64,000 bases of DNA from Dermanyssus gallinae. Lineage: Eukaryota > Arthropoda > Arachnida > Mesostigmata > Dermanyssidae. The notes below the pieces were generated by a model that was not told the origin of the DNA, ran no database searches, and worked only from the letters and a program-made list of their open reading frames with translations. The translations under genes and the position numbers were made by a program. Of this stretch, positions 57,786 through 64,000 are shown piece after piece. The stretch covers positions 1-64,000 of the forward strand of contig QVRM01006791.1 of NCBI GenBank assembly GCA_003439945.1, given 5' to 3'. The first letter of the stretch is position 1. Every line of letters starts with the position of its first letter.

Positions 57786-60295
57786 ACTGCCGCCGGGACT
57801 AGCAGATACAACAATTGAACTGTTGTCCCTAGCAGGAACTTCTCGCCAAAGCGTCGTCCCAAGATAGCTTGGCCTATAGACTGGTGTTTTTAGTTCCATT
57901 CTGTCACAACCACAACAACCACCTCATTAGTTAACGATTATTAACCGGCTAGAATCATTCACCACCCACATTTGCGGGGGTTCGTCACGCCTTCACAAAC
58001 GGAGCCGTGTATAGCAAGCACGCCGCTAGATCGGCATGCGCTACAACGAGGCTATCGACGAGCAAAAATGCCAAAAATGTCGTCATCATCTTTGAGCAAG
58101 ACAAGAAGCGGGTTAAATCCGTCGAGTGGGGTGAAGAGGGGATAATCACTTGTCCACTTATTAAGTTTTATTATCGCTGTTTTGTTAGAAATAATTGTTT
58201 TTTGTACGTGGTCAAGAACAAGGATGCTTGCAAAAGTTGATAACGCTCTTTCGATACGGTTTGATTGTGTTCAACGACATCGTTGTGTTGCTAAGATGAA
58301 CTAATAAAATACTTCAGTTGTTTTTGTTGTTGTTGTTGTTGTCGTTACTGCTGCTGCCATCATGTTGGTGCTGCTTCTGCTATTGTTTGCCTTTTCTGCA
58401 TTGCATACCATTTGGCTCATTCTATATACTTGTGTGAATAGATAAATATAATTTTAGAATCAGAAACGACGATATGGCGATGCGATTCCTACTGCTCCTA
58501 CTTTCCCGGATCTGCGAGTTGTATTTATACAGTACAATTAAAGCTACAAGAACGTATATAGAATAAATATATATATCGTATATATATATATATATATAAT
58601 ATATATATAGATATCTATATTATATATATATATAGTATACGTATATATATATATATATAATAGCGAGGTATATATATATATATATATATAATATATATGA
58701 TATATATATATATATATATCTATACTGTATCTATATAATATCTAAAAAAAATATAATAGAGCGATCAATCTTAGGAAACATTCCTCGTTCCAACAAATTG
58801 GTCCCGCTACCTCGTTTCAACGTCAATGCAATGCTACTATTTAACGTTAACGTGCACGGAGAGTATCAACGACCCAATATCACGATGTGCTTTTCAACTT
58901 CCAGAGCAGGTAACACAACGTCTAACAACCTCCCTGGCTAACGTGCCACCTTGCCTTGACGTTACACAATGAACATTCACAGCTCAGTAACAATCTTTTG
59001 AATTATTTGTCGTACTATGGAGAACTCGTGCCCACTTGTGTACAATCTTCTATGTTCCGCTACGTGCTGGATCGCCGTACAGAACAAAACGTACAGTAGT
59101 GCACACATCTTTAATCACCAAGCGTTATAAATGCGCTCTTGAACGTATCATTCTGTTCTTGAAATGTGGTTTAAAACTTCCCATGTGTCCACCGGCGTCA
59201 GAACAAATCGACATTTAGATAATCAAATCTGTGATTAACGATCAGAGGGCCGTCAGGCGTGGCCATATGCCGTAGAGGCATAAACTTCCGTTTTCAGACC
59301 GTTGAGCTCGTACGTATAGAGTCTAACATTACGCCAGCGTTATATATGGCGATGCAATGTGAAAAGTAAAAGTAAATGAATGCTGAAAGGAGGACCAGAT
59401 TTACTCGGGTATGATGCAAGATGCGTGCTATAGATGCGTGCTTAACTTGCAAGTCTAGAGAGGTCTTCGTGGCGAAGTCACCCTGAAGTTTCTGCTCAAG
59501 CGAATATAGTCGGAAGCTATTGCTGAATGGTTGTGAATTGGCTAAATGGCACCCAGCATGTCATTTGCAGAACTCCACTGTTGCGCGAAACGACGGAGCT
59601 AACCATGATACCGCTCACAGAGCGCACGGGAGCGATGAACGTGATCGAACGGTTGTGTTTATTCGAAATCCTTCTCGTCGGGACTCGAGACACAATTCTT
59701 GATACTCCTGGGCTTGCCGCACGTGTCCGGACATATGCATCTCTCCGATCTCTACGTAGGTGAGAGTGGCAAACCAATGGTGTGACCGTGTTTGATTTGT
59801 GAAGTCTTCGTATCTATTAACGAAAGATTTACAGCCGATCCTGGCTGAAAGTGGACAACAGTAGATTTTGACGTGTCGCCAGGTGACTTCTGTTTATTAA
59901 CGACAGTAGACAGTAGTTTCGTCACTCCAAGTCCAATTTCAGTGTTCCTTCACTAGTACAGTAAGTATCGCTTGGATCTTAGCTGCATCGCTTCGCAACT
60001 TCGCGGCATCATGTGCGTAGGACGTTGATACTTGACAGGATTTAATCAACTCCTGTGTCCACTTGTGTTGTCTTCGTCTGTTCTATGAAGACCACCAATA
60101 TAGCCGCTTTGCGGTGAGTGTGGTGGTCCTCATTCACTTTATCATTTCATTTTATTTCAGTTTTTACTAAAATATTCATGTTTCGAAGATATCGACAACC
60201 TTCCCGTGAACCGTCTGGTAGTCGCGAATTAGCTGCTCGAACATCTGAAAATGATTATTATTTAGTGTAAGCTATGTGTTAGCTGGTAGAAATTA

Positions 60296-60340
<45 letters not shown>

Positions 60341-60512
60341 CTTTCAAAATTGTAAAACGCCTGCAGAGTTCCCAAGGTACGACGATAAATATTTTACAAG
60401 CTACCTGTGGAAGTAGGACCATGTAGAGTGTTGGCTCTGGCAAGTGCCTAAACGACGAGAATGTGTTCTAAAATCCGTAGACTAAGCTAATCAACGGTGA
60501 ACAAATGGTAGG

Positions 60513-60515
<3 letters not shown>
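57783..60515. other. Intergenic stretch, nothing recognised
   Basis: Dense interrupted (AT)n at 58560-58735 and (AT)n at 60299-60337. The frames at 58007-58240 and 59517-59777 have no domains. Confidence 0.3.
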
Positions 60516-60552
<37 letters not shown>

Positions 60553-60553
60553 T
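60516..60553. repeat. (TTA)n microsatellite
   Basis: About 12 TTA units. Confidence 0.9.
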
Positions 60554-60823
60554 TGTTATAGCAATGAAGAGAATAAAAAAGCTGTCATCATCGGTACTTA
60601 CAATTACAGATTAACTAAGTGCATTGTAATAGGCAGCTCAGGACAGAATATCGTAATCGTGTATCTAATATGATTACAGGAGCTCGAACTTATCAACAGA
60701 CGAGTAGGGGAAACAATACACCTGTAGTGAATTGCATACACAATGTTTGATTTTGAAGCTGTTTAATTGTTGCTGCTCACAACTAGCCCAGACACATTGT
60801 ACACGTGAGCCGACATCATTCAA

Positions 60824-61009
60824 ATGTCGAGAAAAAACCTTATGGCCACCGTGCAAAGCCCACTCGAGAGCAAAGTTCCTCAGGCAGTTGAACGTGAGTT
60901 GAGGGCCAGACAGGAAGTCGATCCGGAAACCTTCCTACGTTGGCGTACGTGCAATATCTACAGCAACGAGGGCCTGCCGCTCATCGTCGGTAAAGCGCGG
61001 CGACTTTAA
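60824..61009 (+). other. Unidentified open frame of 61 codons
   Basis: The ATG at 60824 opens a hydrophilic frame with QAVERELRARQEVDPETFLR and WRTCNIYSNEGLPLIVG. The composition looks coding, but no family is recognised and there is no neighbour to support it. Confidence 0.2.
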
Positions 61010-61667
61010 GTGCGAAATCTTCAAGCAAAGATTGACTTCTGAGCACGGGCGTTGGCACACACGATAAAGCCGATGGACAGACGCACGACCGGCGTAGCTA
61101 TAGGCGCTCTGGTGGTGCCGTTTTACTAGTCATTCCACTCACTGGTCTGGCTATACACTGAACTGATGGCACGGTGGAGCCGGCACAGCGAGGGCACAAA
61201 TAACCACTCGGTCTGTAGGCAAACAGAAGGCTTTGCAACCGACCAAACTATTCGCGGTCGATAGAGGAATTTGTGTTGTGAGCAGCAAAAGCGGTTGCTT
61301 GGTTTAGCCCGTTATTAGCTATTGGGTGTCAACAGGGAGCAAATGCGATCCCGCTCAAAGGATGTTTGCAAAGCGAACAGAAGCGATGGCAGGCGTCTAA
61401 TCGCAGTGCGACAACGCAGAGCCGCGTTTAGATTCGGATGTCGAGCAATTCGGTAAACACTCCATGTGAGAGACAGTGCGGAGTGCGAAAGGCCACGGCT
61501 AGCCAAATTCGTTTGCACGTTTGTATCCCATCTTGCCCTTCTTTTACTTGTCTCGAAGTCGAGAGAGAGAGAGAGAAACTTTGCGGCAGTATCTAGCTTG
61601 AACGCGGCCGCGCATCTAGCAGAGCAAAATTGTCTGGCTCTTTGTCAGAACAATTTACAATCAATCA
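61010..61667. other. Nothing recognised
   Basis: Contains a short (GA)n tract at 61560-61576. No gene recognised. Confidence 0.3.
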
Positions 61668-62007
61668 CTATAATACGGCAGCTCTTTGTTGAGGTTGTTG
61701 TTGTTGTCGCCTTCGTTGTTCCTGAAATTGCTCATGTCCTACCTCGATTTCGTCGAGTACCCATCGGGGAATTTCAGGCCGGGGGCTACTGGCCTGAGTC
61801 GCTGGCGCGGACATCGCCTTCCCCGTGTCTCCCTTAATGCCGATTGCCTCATCCTGACTCGCCGACGTGCTGCCTGATCCTGGCCGAATGTTCTCCTGAT
61901 TGCTGCCCATCTGACAACCCGCTGGACACGATTGGTGTTCGCCGTTCTCTTTTTCCTGCTCAATTGATGAGCTCGAGGTCGCGTCGCCCTTCTGTTTTAG
62001 CGAGCCA
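61668..62007 (-). CDS. Candidate terminal exon of an unknown gene
   Basis: On the minus strand a pyrimidine-rich acceptor (TTTCTGTTTTGTG...CATAG, cutting before 62007) precedes an open, hydrophilic frame. It reads KGDATSSSSIEQEKENGEHQ, EAIGIKGDTGKAMSAPATQA and RPEIPRWVLDEIEVGHEQFQ, then a Q-rich end (QQQQPQQRAAVL) with a stop at 61668. An upstream minus-strand segment at 62256-62100, after acceptor CTTCTGACAG, encodes a possible membrane helix (MKWLITILMRILIVTVVNVI), but I cannot find a good donor linking them. The function is unknown. Confidence 0.25.
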
Positions 62008-62686
62008 CTATGTCGCGTGGTGACACAAAACAGAAAGATCCGTAGTCCATTATTAGTAAAGCATTTGTTTCTAATTGTGGTAAACACTTTAAATGTAGCT
62101 TAGATAACTGATAGAAGTACACATTCCACGCAGACGTCGAAGGAATAGAACAATAACATTAACAACTGTAACGATTAGTATTCTCATTAGTATTGTAATT
62201 AGCCACTTCATGACGTTTGTCACCGAGGCTGCGTCTGACCCTGTCAGAAGTGAGAACAGTCGAGAACGCTCGCCCTTGAGTAAAGCGCGACAGGGTTTGT
62301 AGCCGACGAAGTAAAACGCCAGCTCTAAGTGGGACAATTGGGTTAACTTTAGCAATCCTGTAGTTGGGTTCTTGGTTTTACGACTCTACCCCGAAAGCAG
62401 AGTCACCTGACAAAGTCATTGGCAGCTGGCCGTTGGTGGGGAAAGCCGGGTGCAAACGTATAATATTTGTGTAAAACTCCGTTTCTGAGACAGAAAGTAT
62501 TTGCTTGCTTTCCGTTGGTTCGCGTGTCCTCGGCAGGACTTTGGCCAGGTTGTTATTATCGGCTTATTGGCCTTCGTGATCATCTTGCCAATGCGCACGT
62601 AACCCAAAAGGTTGGGTTGCTATTGAAGAAGAACTTTTACAGTTTATCGATATTCCATCCAGACCGGGTATTTTGCTGTCAGGTTA
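62008..62686. other. Nothing firmly recognised
   Basis: Includes the minus-strand hydrophobic segment mentioned for the candidate exon at 61668. Otherwise plain sequence. Confidence 0.25.
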
Positions 62687-62832
62687 CCTGCGCCTCGCGA
62701 CCGGAGGAGTCACATAGGTGCGCGGGTGTGAGCCCCGCCGTTGCACATTTGTATTTATGGAGGTACGTCTATGAAGCAATGCGAAAAGCAGCCCCGTGGG
62801 CGTTAAATCTTGGCTAAGGGTCAGCCCGCTGA
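62687..62832 (+). mobile_element. tRNA-derived SINE (copy 4), 5' truncated
   Basis: It starts at GCGCCTCGCGACCGGAGGAG, lacking the A box. The B-box region is mutated (GGGTGTGAGCCCC). The body TTTGTATTTATGGAGGTACG, ATGAAGCAATGCGAAAAGCA and CTTGGCTAAGGGTCAGCCC is well kept. Confidence 0.8.
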
Positions 62833-62949
62833 CCGTGGTTTCTCAAGACTCTTTGTTGCAGCTTGAATTCCCACCAGATCTTCTTCTACACCCACGATAT
62901 GCCTCCCTCGTACGGTAATTTATGTCCCATTGTCCGTAGACTACGCATT

Positions 62950-63165
62950 TTATGAAGTTTGCCGTGTGTTCAGTCTCTCCCTCTTACAGTTGTAGCATCT
63001 TGCTTCTTTGAAACAGGTTTTGGTCGCGTGGTCCGGTGCTCCGCATTTGTGATGTTCACTTTTTCCAGTTACTCTTCTTGGCGGTCTCTTTTCCAGTGGC
63101 ATATCTTTTGGCATATAGCTTAGCCAGCAGTGCATTGGGCTTTTTATGTGAGGTTTGGACACGCT
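62950..63165 (-). pseudogene. Retroelement ORF1/Gag zinc-knuckle fragment
   Basis: The minus strand encodes KSEHHKCGAPDHATKTCFKE followed by ARCYNCKRE, resembling the paired CCHC knuckles (C..C...H....C) near the end of ORF1 in R1-type LINEs, with the first cysteine lost. The frame ends soon after. The fragment lies just beyond the 3' end of the R1 copy at 63215 and is probably part of another copy. Confidence 0.5.
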
Positions 63166-63214
63166 AATGCACTATCGATACTGGCAACCAACAGCACCTA
63201 GTGTGGAACTTTCA

Positions 63215-64000
63215 CCCACTAAAAACCTCAATCCTCCTCAGCCCCCAGACTTCGGAAGTGTGTGGCATTAGTTCGAGACTGTGGGAGGAGAGCCTCATGC
63301 TCCACCGGCTCTCATGTAAATAGAAAATGTAACATCGTGCCCTCAGCTCACGAGGGGATGCGTCGAGCTGTTCTACGGAGGGCTCGGTTGCCATAGCCCC
63401 CTGCGGGGCACCCTCATCGCGGCCACCCAATGGTACCTGTAGCGCGCGCGACGAGCGTCCTCAAGCCGCATCTTGTTGCGCATAATAGCGTCTTAGAAAT
63501 AGACGCCTGCCGCTTCCATCATGTGACCGACAATATCGCGTGTCGATCTCCCTGCACAGCAACACTTCGACCTTCTGTGGACCTGATTCTGGGCGGCCTT
63601 GCTGACCGTCCCGACAATGTGCCTAATTTGCGCGACTCTTGTAGGACCGGTATCCAGCGACTGCCAGCCCTATTGATCGGAATCGGGTGGCCCGCAAGCG
63701 TCAGGTTGACTCCACGTGCAACTTTCCGGCCCGTTAGGTAAACTGCCTCCGTATTCTGTGGGGCAAGCTCTAGATGATGAGCGGTCATCCATGCCGGTAT
63801 GGCGGCTAGCGCCGCGTTGGCAATTTCTTCTAGTGTTGTCTTTTGGCAAGCCGTCACGAGCAGGGCGAAGTCGTTGGCGTACGCGACGCTTCCCACGCCT
63901 TCCGGGAGCCCGGGGCGCAGGCCACCGTCAGAGACCAGGTTCCATAGAACTTGGTCAAGAACGGAGCTCTGCGGCACGCCGGCTGTCACACTGTGCTGGC
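63215..64000 (-). mobile_element. R1-clade LINE, reverse transcriptase plus 3' end; runs off the window
   Basis: The minus strand encodes TAGVPQSSVLDQVLWNLVSD, then VGSVAYANDFALLV (YADD changed to YAND), IPAWMTAHHLELAPQNTEAV and YLTGRK, the palm and start of the thumb in an R1-type ORF2. Around 63430 the sequence jumps to a 3' untranslated end resembling that at 42926 (GGAGAGCCTCATGCTCCACC versus GGAGCTTTATGCTTCAACAT), ending GGTTTTTAGTGGG (63227-63215). The rest of the thumb and the C..C...H..C end are deleted. Confidence 0.75.

Overview
This is a stretch of nuclear DNA from a eukaryote with intron-rich genes. The mix of R1-clade, R2-clade and CR1/Jockey-like retrotransposons, mariner-type transposons and tRNA-derived SINEs points to an arthropod. 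A mite or other chelicerate is my guess, but the sequence does not settle it. Most of the window is non-coding and dense in microsatellites: (AT)n, (ATT)n and (TTG)/(CAA)n.

One gene is well supported. A dipeptidyl peptidase III (DPP3, peptidase family M49) lies on the + strand in at least 11 coding exons, 34747-55668. Every splice phase fits. It carries the HELLGH zinc motif, the EECRAE second zinc motif and a natural stop, for about 710 residues. An upstream exon (30980-31193) encodes a basic stretch followed by a hydrophobic membrane segment and ends in the phase that exon 34747 needs, so a membrane-anchored isoform is possible. A textbook TATA/Inr/DPE core promoter at 27078-27139 precedes a short exon with an ATG and a donor of the same phase. 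It could start a soluble isoform.

Layout: 1-2.2 kb, a cluster of C-terminal fragments of one RLE-type non-LTR retrotransposon family with (TAA)n tails. 2.2-7.3 kb, trinucleotide-rich DNA and a 22-bp minisatellite. 7.8-10.8 kb, a CR1/Jockey-like LINE interrupted by a 5'-truncated R2-clade element. 12.5-13.3 kb, a decayed reverse transcriptase and a near-perfect 28-bp hairpin. 15-20.4 kb, SINEs, a MITE and more RLE-family copies. 20.4-27 kb, mostly unrecognised. 27-34.7 kb, the promoter, mariner remnants, a 1-kb foldback element and the membrane exon. 34.7-55.7 kb, DPP3, whose introns hold R1, mariner, SINE, MITE and a histone H2B pseudogene. 55.7-64 kb, microsatellites, a few unidentified short ORFs, a SINE fragment, a zinc-knuckle fragment and an R1 element running off the end.

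Apart from DPP3 and the possible exons around it, nearly all recognisable coding sequence comes from decayed mobile elements. Exon boundaries were worked out by reading splice sites and phases by eye, and family names rest on motif recognition rather than database searches.
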